Assembly: GCA_002478045.1 (NCBI GenBank)
Contig: DLLT01000021.1
Coordinates: forward strand, 1 to 25,549
Source of the DNA: Porphyromonadaceae bacterium UBA7555
Lineage (GTDB): Bacteria > Bacteroidota > Bacteroidia > Bacteroidales > Muribaculaceae
Direction of reading: 5' to 3'
DNA length: 25,549 nucleotides
Made by a program: the position numbers and the translations under genes. Shown piece after piece: positions 15,064-24,221 of the stretch. The notes beneath the pieces were generated by a model. That model was not told the origin of the DNA. It ran no database searches and saw only the letters and a program-made list of their open reading frames with translations. The first letter of the stretch is position 1. The number at the start of each line of letters is the position of its first letter.

Positions 15064-16230
15064 TTACTTGTTGCTACCGTCTTCGATGGTGCAGACGCTG
15101 ACACGGTTCCAGCTCTCTTCGGAGAACATATTGCCGATACCTTCGCCCTTTGCATTGATGCGGTTGGCGCTAATCTTGTACTTGTTGATGAGGGCATCTT
15201 TCACTGCCTGTGCACGTGCATTGGCAAGACGAATGTTGATTTCCTCAGAACCGTCGGGCGAAGCGTAACCCTTGATGTCAACCTTGGCGTCTTTGTGGTT
15301 CTTCAGGTAGGAAGCTACCATTTCGACATTAGGCTGCTGGTCGGCAGTGATTGCGGACGAACCAATGCGGAAGAATACGAGACGTACGCTGTTGAGGATG
15401 TTGGTTTCTTCTTTTACTTGAACGACTTCGGGTTTGCGGTTCTTGCATGCAGCCAATTCGTTGGCAAGGCCGTTAGCCTTAGCTTCCCAAGCGGCAGCGT
15501 TGGCGTTGCAGTCATTCAGCTGACCGCGGAGGTCGTTGATTTGGCCATTGAGAGCATCGATTTCGGCTTGATTGAAGGGCTTAACGCAAGTGAAGCCGGG
15601 GCCGAAGTGGTATGTCAAACCTGCCTGAAGGTTGAATACGGCGCGGTTGGCATCATAATATGTGGTGCTCTGAGACCCGTTGCCGTCCATATTCCAAGCT
15701 ATGCTGGGTTGGAGCGAAATGGTCACTTTCTCCGAAACATTAAAGTTGAAGTTCAAACCAACCTTGGTTACGAAGTAGTTGTAGTCAGGACGATATACCA
15801 GACGTTCTTCTTCGATATAGCTGGTGTTGAAGTTGTGTCCCCAACCGGCACCGGCAAGAGCCTCGATGGTGAAGGGACGAGTTTCGCACTTGTAACCGCC
15901 GAAGAAGTTGAAGAGATCAACCTTACCATAGACACCTACATACGAGTTGTCGAAAGCGGTGCGCGAGTGGATTTCCTGTGTCCAGGAAGATGTGTTGACG
16001 CCGAACTGGCCTTCAACGCCGAGTGCGAAGGCAGGGGTGATCTGCTTGTCGATATGCAGGCCAACCAAGCCGCGCATGTTGGGGAAGAAAGAATAGTTCT
16101 TTAACGGAGTGGTCACACCACCGTCAAGACCTATCGACCAATTGTCAAAGAATTTGGGCGACTCAACTGCTTGAGCCTGCGCTGACATTGCACCTAGTGC
16201 AATAGCAGCCAAAAGAATAATCTTTTTCAT
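15064..16230 (-). CDS. OmpA-family outer-membrane protein (barrel, coiled-coil linker, peptidoglycan-binding domain)
   Basis: The 388-aa product starts at ATG 16230 (MKKIILLAAIALGAMSAQA signal); a start at 16248 would add six residues ahead of the signal. Residues about 25-210 form the barrel, rich in alternating strands. Residues about 220-262 are a coiled-coil-like linker (EIDALNGQINDLRGQL). The C-terminal OmpA domain (about 285-385) has the peptidoglycan-binding GYASPDGSEEINIRLANARA. The protein would anchor the outer membrane to the cell wall; Bacteroidales relatives are often major surface proteins. It has its own promoter and a possible downstream hairpin, so it is probably monocistronic. 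Confidence 0.93.
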   Translation of the reverse strand: MKKIILLAAIALGAMSAQAQAVESPKFFDNWSIGLDGGVTTPLKNYSFFPNMRGLVGLHIDKQITPAFALGVEGQFGVNTSSWTQEIHSRTAFDNSYVGVYGKVDLFNFFGGYKCETRPFTIEALAGAGWGHNFNTSYIEEERLVYRPDYNYFVTKVGLNFNFNVSEKVTISLQPSIAWNMDGNGSQSTTYYDANRAVFNLQAGLTYHFGPGFTCVKPFNQAEIDALNGQINDLRGQLNDCNANAAAWEAKANGLANELAACKNRKPEVVQVKEETNILNSVRLVFFRIGSSAITADQQPNVEMVASYLKNHKDAKVDIKGYASPDGSEEINIRLANARAQAVKDALINKYKISANRINAKGEGIGNMFSEESWNRVSVCTIEDGSNK

Positions 16231-16265
16231 ATTGATAGATGATAACATTATGTTGCTATTCTCTG

Positions 16266-16296
16266 CAAAGGTATACCTTTTTGTTATATCAGAACA
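16266..16296 (-). promoter_or_regulatory. Bacteroidetes-type promoter for the OmpA-family gene
   Basis: Minus-strand TACCTTTG at 16273-16266 is a perfect match to TAnnTTTG. The upstream element about 19 bp away (TGTT, 16296-16293) is poor. The predicted leader is about 31 nt, ending at ATG 16230. The surrounding 16231-16456 stretch is strongly AT-rich, as is usual before highly expressed porin genes. Confidence 0.6.
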
Positions 16297-16456
16297 CCTT
16301 TTTTTACTTAATATTTTTTAATTCGTAAGTAAAATCTGCTTATAGGTTCGTTTTTTTACTTCTATCTACGGTTAATTTTTACTCACAAACGTTCTAAAAC
16401 ATAAAAGCAATAACCATGCCAAAAGCTTGATATAAGCACTTTTTACGCGATCAATC

Positions 16457-17602
16457 CTAAATCCGAAGTTTGGCGACTTCAGCAAAAGCCTCGTCAATAT
16501 GCTGTACATCCCTATCGGTGATGGAGGCATTGAGCGACAAGCGCAGTCGCTCGGTACCGGGAGGCACGGTGGGGACTCTTATGGGAAGACACAGCACTCC
16601 TCGGCGTTTCAGCGCCTTGGATAGATTGACGGCGCGTGTCGCATCCCCTATTATAATAGGAATAATGTGCGACGGCTCCACCTCATATTTGGTCAAGCCG
16701 GAGGCATTGACTGCAGAAGCCACGGCACGACACACTTCCTCGAGCCGATGACGACGGTCGTCCATATCTACCGACCGGCGTATGATATATGAACTCCATT
16801 GGACTGACAGGGGAGGTAAGGCTGTGGAGAATATCAGCGAACGAGCGGTATTGACCATATACTCGCGCAACGTTTCCGAAAGTATGGCATAAGCTCCTTG
16901 CGAGGCCAAGGCTTTGCCAAGCGTACCCACAAGTACATCTACATCAGAAAGATATGAGACAGCCAGCCCCAATCCGCGCGGTCCGCATACGCCCACTGCA
17001 TGGGCTTCATCTATATATAGCAACGCATTGGGATGCAGCTGTTTGCATGCCACAAGTGCCGCTATATCCGAGCGGTCGCCATCCATCGAAAACACTGATT
17101 CGGAAACGATAAGTACTCGTGCATATTCTCCGCCGAATTTGCGGATAAGTGTCTCGAGATGTCCGTAGTCATTATGGGCATAGCGCATAAACCGCGCTCC
17201 GCTCAGCCTCATTCCATCAATAATGGAGGCATGCACCAAGCGGTCGGCAAGTATAAGCGTATTTTTGTCGCCCAGGGCGGCAATCATTCCGGTATTGGCA
17301 TGGTAGCCGCTATTAAACAGCAGCGCAGGCTTGCCATATAGTTCGGCCAGGAGTGCTTCCAATTCGTCAAAACGATGCTGATGCGTAGCCAGAAGGCGCG
17401 AAGCACTGGCCGTAAGCATAAAATCCTCATCGTCAAGGCTCTCTCGGAAACGACGTCGCAGCTCGGCATCCCCGGCTAAGCCAAGGTAGTCGTTAGAGGT
17501 CAAATCGAGGACGTTCTCATCTACCGAAGCGACCTCATGCGGGATAACCCGCAAATTACCGCTATCGGCAAGCCGATGCAAAGTTTCTTCTATTGTCTTC
17601 AC
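16457..17602 (-). CDS. bioF: 8-amino-7-oxononanoate synthase (BioF)
   Basis: The 381-aa PLP enzyme of biotin synthesis condenses pimeloyl thioester with L-alanine to 8-amino-7-oxononanoate. Motifs are LTSNDYLGLA (34-43), NSGYHANTGM (97-106), YIDEAHAVGVCGPRG (196-210) and the PLP lysine in GTLGKALASQGAY (K230). The length fits BioF, about 380-390 aa. The related glycine C-acetyltransferase is less likely given the bioA gene 10 bp upstream. It ends the leftward gene run. Confidence 0.92.
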   Translation of the reverse strand: MKTIEETLHRLADSGNLRVIPHEVASVDENVLDLTSNDYLGLAGDAELRRRFRESLDDEDFMLTASASRLLATHQHRFDELEALLAELYGKPALLFNSGYHANTGMIAALGDKNTLILADRLVHASIIDGMRLSGARFMRYAHNDYGHLETLIRKFGGEYARVLIVSESVFSMDGDRSDIAALVACKQLHPNALLYIDEAHAVGVCGPRGLGLAVSYLSDVDVLVGTLGKALASQGAYAILSETLREYMVNTARSLIFSTALPPLSVQWSSYIIRRSVDMDDRRHRLEEVCRAVASAVNASGLTKYEVEPSHIIPIIIGDATRAVNLSKALKRRGVLCLPIRVPTVPPGTERLRLSLNASITDRDVQHIDEAFAEVAKLRI

Positions 17603-17612
17603 AGCATGGATA

Positions 17613-18935
17613 TTACGGCAAAGTCTTCACTATATCCACCATAGTATCGGTAAGGAACTCCAATTGGGCATCCTCAATCACGTATGGAGGCATAATGTAT
17701 ACGTTGCGTCCGAAGGGGCGTATCCACACGCCTCGCTTGACGCAGATTTTTTGAAATTCGCCGACATCCACGGGGTTGCACATCTCGATGACGCCTATGG
17801 CGCCAATCGTACGCACATCGGCGACGTTGGACAGGGAATGAGCCGGAGCCAAGTGCCGTGTAATAATATCGTTGATATGGGCTATACGCGCACGCATATC
17901 CTGACTGTTGAGCAGACGTAACGAGGCAACGGCTATGGCACAAGCCAGGGGATTACCCATAAACGTGGGCCCGTGCATCAGCACTCCGGCTTCACCGTGA
18001 CTGATGGTATCGGCCACATCTTTCGTGGTAAGCACGGCGCTCATGGTAAGGTAGCCGGCAGTCAAGCCTTTGCCTATACACATTATATCAGGTATCACTC
18101 CCGCATATTCCGAGGCAAAGAAATGTCCCGTGCGCCAGAAGCCGGTGGCTATTTCGTCAAAAATGAGGTACACGCCATACTTATCGCACAGTTTGCGCGC
18201 CTGACGCAGATATTCGGGGTGGTAAAACCACATACCGCCGGCTCCTTGAACTATGGGTTCAAGGATGAGCGCGGCTATTTCGTCGTGGTGTTCTTCGAGC
18301 ACCTTCTGCAATGGTTGTATGTCGCAGGCGTCCCATTCGCCGTCAAAGCGCGATTGGGGCGAAGGCACAAAGTAGCGTATAGGCAGCGATGTGCCAAAGG
18401 CGGTATGCATCCCGGTGACGGGATCGCAAACGCTCATAGCGTTCCACGTATCGCCGTGATAGCCGCGACGTATGGTTACAAAATTGGTCTTGCCGTGGTC
18501 GCCGCTACGCGATATTGCGGCCTGCACGGCCATTTTCATAGCCACTTCCACCGCAACACTGCCGCTATCGGCATAGAATATATTATTCATACCTTCGGGT
18601 GCAACCTCCAAGAGCATCTTACCCAGCGTGATAGCCGAATCGTGCGTCAGCCCGCCGAACATTACGTGACTCATACGTGAAAGCTGCTCGATGGCGGCGG
18701 CGTTTATCTCCGGATTGTTGTATCCATGTATGACGCACCACCACGAGGACATTCCGTCCACCAGTTCGGTGCCGTCAGACAATGTAATGATGCATCCCTT
18801 GGCATGATCCACCTTGTAGGTGGGCAGTGGGTCTATAGTCGAAGTATACGGATGCCATAGATGTTGGCGATCCCATTCGCTATGTACCGACGAATCGCCC
18901 GATGTGCATATTGTCTTATCCTGTAATTCACTCAT
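17613..18935 (-). CDS. bioA: Adenosylmethionine-8-amino-7-oxononanoate transaminase (BioA)
   Basis: The product of about 440 aa is a PLP aminotransferase that uses SAM as amino donor to make 7,8-diaminopelargonate. Diagnostic BioA features are WHPYTS, the substrate-site GMSSWWCVIHGYN, YADSGSVAVEVAMKMA, LIFDEIATGFWRTG (PLP aspartate) and the PLP lysine in CIGKGLTAGYLTMSA. ATG 18935 (MSELQDK) was chosen; an ATG at 18980, 9 bp after the upstream barrel gene's stop, would add 15 residues. The next gene, bioF, is separated by 10 bp, so the two biotin steps are co-expressed. bioB and bioD are not in this window. Confidence 0.93.
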   Translation of the reverse strand: MSELQDKTICTSGDSSVHSEWDRQHLWHPYTSTIDPLPTYKVDHAKGCIITLSDGTELVDGMSSWWCVIHGYNNPEINAAAIEQLSRMSHVMFGGLTHDSAITLGKMLLEVAPEGMNNIFYADSGSVAVEVAMKMAVQAAISRSGDHGKTNFVTIRRGYHGDTWNAMSVCDPVTGMHTAFGTSLPIRYFVPSPQSRFDGEWDACDIQPLQKVLEEHHDEIAALILEPIVQGAGGMWFYHPEYLRQARKLCDKYGVYLIFDEIATGFWRTGHFFASEYAGVIPDIMCIGKGLTAGYLTMSAVLTTKDVADTISHGEAGVLMHGPTFMGNPLACAIAVASLRLLNSQDMRARIAHINDIITRHLAPAHSLSNVADVRTIGAIGVIEMCNPVDVGEFQKICVKRGVWIRPFGRNVYIMPPYVIEDAQLEFLTDTMVDIVKTLP

Positions 18936-18989
18936 AGGCTGTATTGTTGTGCCGTAAGTCATGTACGGACGAAAGGACAAGTCCTATTA

Positions 18990-19760
18990 TCAAAATGTAT
19001 ACCCAAGACGGAACGAGAAGGCCAAGTTGTGGACATTCACGTCAAGCACGCCATAGTTGCGCGCAACGTCCTTGAGTCCATAGCGCATAACTGCCTTGAG
19101 CGTCCAACGGCGCAGATACTGCAATCCGGTGGAGAGATGTATGCCTACATCGTTGCGTCCGAAACCATTGAGTATCGGAGTGTCTGCGTTGTAATACGGA
19201 TGCTCATAGCGCGTACGCGTCACCTGCTGTTGCCCCAACTGGTTGACTGCCGCCGAGTAGGATGTAATACGTGTGCGCCCGTCGGTACCGAAGCTGAGAT
19301 ACACACCTCCTTCGTTTGTCCACGTGATACGCGAGCCCAAATTGAAGCGCAGAGATAGGTATATCGGAATTTCGAAAGCGCGATAGGTATTGCGACAATA
19401 TAACGTACTGACCGTATTAGGTTCGGAATTGATGACCGTCATTGCCCACGAGTTGTTGCAGATTACAAAATCAACACCGGTACCTATGGCTATATAACGG
19501 CGCAAAGGCACTTCAACGGTAGCGCCGAAGACACTTTGCAACCCGGAGGAGAGGTGGAAGTCGGCACATCCGGGCACGGCGGAAGCGTAATTTTGTATTT
19601 GGGTGGAGACACCCAACCCGACATGTACGCCTATATCCACCGGTTTGGACGGGCGTGATGTGTCCATAAATGAATGGGTATCCTCAGCTGCCGCAATACT
19701 CGGCAGACACAATGCAATCATAGCTAATGCGGTAGTTGCTATATATTTATGTATTGACAT
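18990..19760 (-). CDS. PorT-like outer-membrane beta-barrel protein
   Basis: The product is 256 aa with signal peptide (MSIHKYIATTALAMIALCL, ending AAA). The mature part is a series of amphipathic strands (VGLGVSTQI, IAIGTGVDFVI, IPIYLSLRFNLG, GIHLSTGLQY) ending in FSFRLGYTF, a C-terminal aromatic as in outer-membrane barrels. It resembles the broad PorT/outer-membrane-barrel-2 group of Bacteroidetes; its specific role is unknown. It lies between yitT (29 bp upstream) and bioA, and the link to biotin genes may be incidental. Confidence 0.75.
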   Translation of the reverse strand: MSIHKYIATTALAMIALCLPSIAAAEDTHSFMDTSRPSKPVDIGVHVGLGVSTQIQNYASAVPGCADFHLSSGLQSVFGATVEVPLRRYIAIGTGVDFVICNNSWAMTVINSEPNTVSTLYCRNTYRAFEIPIYLSLRFNLGSRITWTNEGGVYLSFGTDGRTRITSYSAAVNQLGQQQVTRTRYEHPYYNADTPILNGFGRNDVGIHLSTGLQYLRRWTLKAVMRYGLKDVARNYGVLDVNVHNLAFSFRLGYTF

Positions 19761-19789
19761 ATATGCTGATTTTTATCGTAAGTTGTACC

Positions 19790-20854
19790 CTATATACGGC
19801 TGGACGGCTGACCCCCGCTACGCATTCGTTCCTCCTCGACAGTGGCTCGAGCCGAATGTGCGTGTCTGAACGGATCCTCGGCTACGCCGCCTATACCGTG
19901 GTCTCCCATGGCTGCCGCATCGATACGACGCGACAGATCGTCACCTTCGCGCTGGCCCTCGGGTTTCATCTTCACCTTCATTTGGTCAAATCCGCGTCCG
20001 TAAACTCCGTTGACATTGCCTTGCGTGATAAAGGCATCACTGTCTATAGATTTAACGATGCGGAAGATTGTGACCGCCTCGATTTTGCGGCACACTACAA
20101 TGAGCATCTTCACGGGCGTCTTACTATACCAGCCCATAGCATCCACCACGGTACACCCGCGGTGAGCATCGTTGTTGATGGCCGTGGCTATCTCGCTCCA
20201 TCGCGGTGATATTATCGTAAACTGCACAGCTTGGCGGTTGGTATTGATAACCAAATCTGCCACATACGAGACAATACCCGTCACCACAAGACCATATATC
20301 ACCTTATTGATGTCGTGAAACAGAAAGTACGACGACGATATAATAAAAAAGTCGGTACATAGCATCGTGCGGCCTATCGAGACGTTGGACCGCTTGGAAA
20401 CCATAGCGGCTACGATGTCGGTGCCGCCGGACGAGCCATTGTGCACAAAGGTGATGCCTATGGCTACACCTATAATAATGGCACCTATGGCAATACTCAT
20501 CGTCGGGCTTTGAATTATAGGCCCATGCGCGGCGACAATACCGTCAAAGATTGGTTGGAACAATCCTACCCATACCGAAATCATAGTGGCCCCGTAAATG
20601 GTTCCAACTACGAATTTGCGGCCCACGATGCGATAGGCAACTGCCAGTAGCGCCAAATTGCACAGATATTGCGTAATAGCCACTGGGATGCCGGTAGTGA
20701 AGTACACCAATGTACCCACACCGGCAAGACCTCCTATGACGACCTTGTGCGGCAATATAAAAGCCGTGAAGCCGAAGGCATAAAGCGCCATTCCAAAGGT
20801 GATAAAGAAGTAATCCCTTGAATTTCGCCAAAGATTGTCGCGCGAAAGTGCCAT
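19790..20854 (-). CDS. YitT family membrane protein with DUF2179 domain and long C-terminal tail
   Basis: The 354-aa inner-membrane protein has five or so hydrophobic helices within residues 15-205, including FGFTAFILPHKVVIGGLAG and the conserved FVHNGSSGGTDIVA (136-149). A soluble DUF2179 domain follows at about 210-296 and ends at GVYGRGFDQMKVK, where relatives normally stop or nearly so. About 55 further residues are charged and low-complexity (REGDDLSRR to SSRI) and look like an added tail or read-on. The molecular function of YitT proteins is not established. Confidence 0.88.
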   Translation of the reverse strand: MALSRDNLWRNSRDYFFITFGMALYAFGFTAFILPHKVVIGGLAGVGTLVYFTTGIPVAITQYLCNLALLAVAYRIVGRKFVVGTIYGATMISVWVGLFQPIFDGIVAAHGPIIQSPTMSIAIGAIIIGVAIGITFVHNGSSGGTDIVAAMVSKRSNVSIGRTMLCTDFFIISSSYFLFHDINKVIYGLVVTGIVSYVADLVINTNRQAVQFTIISPRWSEIATAINNDAHRGCTVVDAMGWYSKTPVKMLIVVCRKIEAVTIFRIVKSIDSDAFITQGNVNGVYGRGFDQMKVKMKPEGQREGDDLSRRIDAAAMGDHGIGGVAEDPFRHAHSARATVEEERMRSGGQPSSRI

Positions 20855-20922
20855 AGTGTTATGCGGTATTCTAAGTTGTTTTCGAGTTACAGGAGTGCTT
20901 TGTCAGAGGTTTGCACTTTTTA

Positions 20923-22389
20923 TCATTTGCACTGATTAAGGTAGTCTTCAAGTCCACGGACAATTTTCTCGGCCACCTTCTGGCGGAAAGCCGGATCGGC
21001 CAAGCGCTCCTCGTCCTCGGGCGAGGACATAAACATTCCTTCGACAAGTACATTGGGACAGAAGGTGGGTGCATTGAGCGAGAAATTGAAGTTGCCTACA
21101 ACGCCGAAGAGGTCAAGTCCCGTTTGGGTCAAACGTCGTGCAACGCACATCGCCAAGTCTCGATCAAACGAATGCTTGTACAGCACCGCCGTACCCGAGA
21201 CTTTGTAGCTTCCGGCGGCATTGTTATGCACGCTCACAGCTATGTCTACATTGCCTTCGCGCCATATCTGCTTGCGACGCGACATCGAAGGTCCGGTGTC
21301 ACCGTCACGTGTCAGCACCGTAACGGCTCCGCGCTTATGCAACAATTCGCGCACACGCATAATGATATCAAGGTTTACATCCTTTTCGAGCAAACCCGAT
21401 GGTGAAATCGCTCCGGGATTTTCGCCGCCGTGTCCGGCATCAAGACCTACTGTCATTCCCTTGAGGGTCAGCGCCGGACGATGGCGCACACTGATGCGTA
21501 AAGTGCTACTTGTGCCGTCATACCCTACGGTGTAGCCCCATATATGCGGAGTCTTCAAGTATATATACACACGATATGTATCCTCTCCTATCTGGCGAAA
21601 GTCCGTGTGATCTATGATACCGAGGTCAAGCGTACGTTGCGTTATCCAGTTGGAGTTGTCCGTAGCGCCGAAGATGTCAACGACTATGGCCGTCGGAGAA
21701 CTTTCCGTACTATATTGATAGGCCAAGCGACCGGGCAGATCAATGGTCACATCATCGGTGCGTCCGGTGTTGGTGATGCTCCACGACCCGGTATTGACGG
21801 CTCCGGTATGTATCGTCACATCCGTCGGACGGGTCAATCGTTTGGGAATGTATGCAATGCGATCCGAAGCCAGACGTACGCAGTACAAGCTGCCCTTGGC
21901 GCCTATGGCTTCCAGAACAATTTTCGGGTCAATAAATCCCATCTTCGAGCCGCCGAGACGGTCATCACCGTTTCCATATTGCAGATATGCATCTTCAAGG
22001 GTCTCCACTTGGCGAGGCGAGGCATACATCATTACCGGTTCCTCGGCTTCGGTGGCCGACTTTTCGACTACTCGGGGCTTGTCGGCACGGAAGCATTGTA
22101 GCGTCCGCGTGGCTATGGTTCCGTTAGATGCTACGGCTTCTACGCGTATGTCGTTTGCCCCGGGAGTGAGGTCCACGGTGGTTGCAAAGGTGCCGGTCTT
22201 GTATACTTTTACGGCAATACCGTTGACCGCTACGGCCGTCCCGGGTTCGGTGGCACCGACTATTTCGGCAGTGGCACGTGTCACGGTGTCACGTGGAGAC
22301 TCGACTAAACGTAGAGTCGGAACATCTTGTGCCATAGCGGCTTGTCCCGCCATAACGGCTGTGGCTGCAACCAAAAGTAATTTTTTCAT
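20923..22389 (-). CDS. N-acetylmuramoyl-L-alanine amidase (Amidase_3, AmiC-like)
   Basis: The 488-aa exported zinc amidase cleaves peptide stems from peptidoglycan. It has a signal peptide (MKKLLLVAATAVMAGQAAMA) and an N-terminal Ig-like segment (about 25-100). The catalytic domain (about 311-485) has GLDAGHGGENPGA (zinc H320), GLLEKDVNL (zinc E335), SVHNNA (zinc H388) and LVEGMFMSSPED (catalytic E450). All expected zinc and catalytic residues are present. It probably acts in cell separation or wall turnover. It lies 40 bp after the acyl-CoA ligase gene. Confidence 0.93.
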   Translation of the reverse strand: MKKLLLVAATAVMAGQAAMAQDVPTLRLVESPRDTVTRATAEIVGATEPGTAVAVNGIAVKVYKTGTFATTVDLTPGANDIRVEAVASNGTIATRTLQCFRADKPRVVEKSATEAEEPVMMYASPRQVETLEDAYLQYGNGDDRLGGSKMGFIDPKIVLEAIGAKGSLYCVRLASDRIAYIPKRLTRPTDVTIHTGAVNTGSWSITNTGRTDDVTIDLPGRLAYQYSTESSPTAIVVDIFGATDNSNWITQRTLDLGIIDHTDFRQIGEDTYRVYIYLKTPHIWGYTVGYDGTSSTLRISVRHRPALTLKGMTVGLDAGHGGENPGAISPSGLLEKDVNLDIIMRVRELLHKRGAVTVLTRDGDTGPSMSRRKQIWREGNVDIAVSVHNNAAGSYKVSGTAVLYKHSFDRDLAMCVARRLTQTGLDLFGVVGNFNFSLNAPTFCPNVLVEGMFMSSPEDEERLADPAFRQKVAEKIVRGLEDYLNQCK

Positions 22390-22429
22390 ACTGTAATATA
22401 TAGTGATACACCGCTATGGTGCATCTCGG

Positions 22430-24142
22430 TTAAGCCGTGTAAAGGTAACGCTTGATTGAGCGCTTGGGCGTCTTCTCAAATTCTTCCGGCATAATGACCA
22501 CCGAGTCTATACGCTCGAATGGAGCCAACGTTCCATTGAGCTTGACACGTGCGGCATCAAACAGCTTGAAGCGCTCGTCCTCGCCCATAATATTGTCGCG
22601 CTCAAGTGCTTCCGCATCGGGCACCACCAACACTTGCAAGTGTCCGTCGCGTTCGACTACGAGGCTTTCGAGAACATATGGCAACGCATTGACACGGTCT
22701 TCTATAGCCTCGGGATATATGTTTTGGCCGCTGGGGCCGAGTATCATAGTCTTGTAACGTCCGCAAATACGGATAGTACCGCCATCGTGGTCTACGGTAC
22801 CCATATCGCCGGTATGCAGCCACCCGTCTTCGCTGATGGCATCTGCGGTCAGGCCGGGTTCTTTGTAGTAGCCTTGCATGACATTGCGCCCGCGCACAAG
22901 TATCTCGCCCGGTATATTCTCCGGGTCTTCGCTGCTGATGGCTACTTCCATAATGCCGTCAAGGACATGGCCGCTGGAGGCCGGGCTGAAATGACGCCAC
23001 GGCGTGTGCGAAATCAGCGGTGCACATTCGGTCATACCATAGCCGACTGTGAATGGGAAATGTATGCGGTGCAAAAAGGCCTCAACCTCGCGGCTGATGG
23101 GTGCACCCCCGACAATTACCTCCTCAAATTCGCCGCCGAAAGCCTTGATCAGACGTTGGCGTATCAATCGATATATAGCCAATCGCAACCCGGGTACGGC
23201 TAATGCCGCGCGAATATGCTTCTTCTGAAGCACGGGGACTATCATGCGCTTATATATTTTTTCGAGAATAAGCGGTACGCAAAGTATCAGCGACGGTCGC
23301 ACTTCCGCAAAGGCTTGCAGCAATACACGCGGCGACGGAGTCTTGCCCACCAACGTCACATGCGTACCTACCGCCAAAGGCACAATCATATCGAAGGCGC
23401 AGCCATAGGCATGAGCCAACGGCAGGAACGACAGCGCTCGCGAATTACGATAATGCAACTTGGAGCGTACTCCATAGGCCAAGTTGCCGGCCAGATTGTC
23501 CAGCGAAAGCATCACGCCCTTGCTGAAGCCGGTCGTTCCGGAGGTGTAATTGATAATTGCCGTATGATCGGCCGGTATGGACAGGTCATACTTGATGTCC
23601 TGCGGTCCGAAAGAACCGTGATAAGTATTCTCGAACTCGGTATCCAATGCCGCAGCAGCCTCGGAGGCATCCGCATATCCGTCCACCTTGCGGCTATCGG
23701 CAAGCCGATATCCTTCTAATAGAAAAACTGCACATAATCCCGGCATGGAAGCAAAATCCAAGTGCTTATATATACCCTCGGCCGCGAAAAGCACCCGTGA
23801 CTCGGAGTGCGTGACTATGTGCTGTATGTCATCATTCGAAAAGTCGTGCAAGATTGGCACTATGGTTGCACCATAAGTCACCGCAGCCATAAACACTACG
23901 ACCCAGGACGCACTGTTGCGCCCTACCAGAGCTATTTTGTCGCCACGACTTATCCCGATGTGTTTCATCAGCAGGTGTAGTCGTGCTATCTGTGCCGCCA
24001 TGTCTCCATAAGTGAGCGCACCGCGACTGTCGCCGTAGTCTGTCAATGCCGGCAACTCGAAGTTGTCTCGCCAAGCATTCTGATATAATTCTATGACATT
24101 GTCAAAATGCATAGAGGCTGTATCTTGTGTATCGCTTCGCAT
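22430..24142 (-). CDS. Long-chain fatty acid-CoA ligase (AMP-binding, FadD-like)
   Basis: The 570-aa adenylate-forming enzyme activates a carboxylic acid, probably a long-chain fatty acid, with ATP and CoA. Motifs are NYTSGTTGFSKGV (198-210, P-loop A3), GYGMTECAPLIS (A5), WLHTGDMGTVDHDGG (A7) and GRYKTMILGPSGQNIYPEAIED (A8), ending in KTPKRSIKRYLY with the A10 lysine. ATG 24142 gives ten residues before a second ATG (24112, MHFDNVIELY) that also matches relatives. Length and motifs fit the Bacteroidales long-chain ligase group. Exact substrate is unknown. Confidence 0.9.
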   Translation of the reverse strand: MRSDTQDTASMHFDNVIELYQNAWRDNFELPALTDYGDSRGALTYGDMAAQIARLHLLMKHIGISRGDKIALVGRNSASWVVVFMAAVTYGATIVPILHDFSNDDIQHIVTHSESRVLFAAEGIYKHLDFASMPGLCAVFLLEGYRLADSRKVDGYADASEAAAALDTEFENTYHGSFGPQDIKYDLSIPADHTAIINYTSGTTGFSKGVMLSLDNLAGNLAYGVRSKLHYRNSRALSFLPLAHAYGCAFDMIVPLAVGTHVTLVGKTPSPRVLLQAFAEVRPSLILCVPLILEKIYKRMIVPVLQKKHIRAALAVPGLRLAIYRLIRQRLIKAFGGEFEEVIVGGAPISREVEAFLHRIHFPFTVGYGMTECAPLISHTPWRHFSPASSGHVLDGIMEVAISSEDPENIPGEILVRGRNVMQGYYKEPGLTADAISEDGWLHTGDMGTVDHDGGTIRICGRYKTMILGPSGQNIYPEAIEDRVNALPYVLESLVVERDGHLQVLVVPDAEALERDNIMGEDERFKLFDAARVKLNGTLAPFERIDSVVIMPEEFEKTPKRSIKRYLYTA

Positions 24143-24204
24143 GGTATGCGTTTTGGGTAATATAATGATGCGGCAGCCGATACCGTATAGGGCCCGGCCG
24201 GCGC

Positions 24205-24221
24205 AATAATTCGGAATTATT
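24205..24221. repeat. Near-perfect palindrome spanning the adk stop
   Basis: AATAATTC (24205-24212) and GAATTATT (24214-24221) are perfectly complementary 8-bp arms with one base between. The right arm includes the adk stop codon (TAA at 24219-24217, minus strand). A GC-rich stretch (GGGCCC, CCGG) follows at 24190-24203. It could be a weak operator or a hairpin between adk and the ligase gene; its function is unproven. Confidence 0.35.

Noticed and set aside
15295..16104. Open frame of 269 codons on the plus strand
   Set aside because: It is fully antisense to the OmpA-family gene, whose domains are clear; no family features are seen in the plus frame.
16400..16456. Terminator after bioF
   Set aside because: A GCTT/AAGC mini-stem flanked by A and T runs exists near 16425, but the stem is only four base pairs, too weak to report as a feature.
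17973..18680. Open frame of 235 codons on the plus strand
   Set aside because: It is antisense to bioA, which has all its PLP motifs; treated as a shadow.
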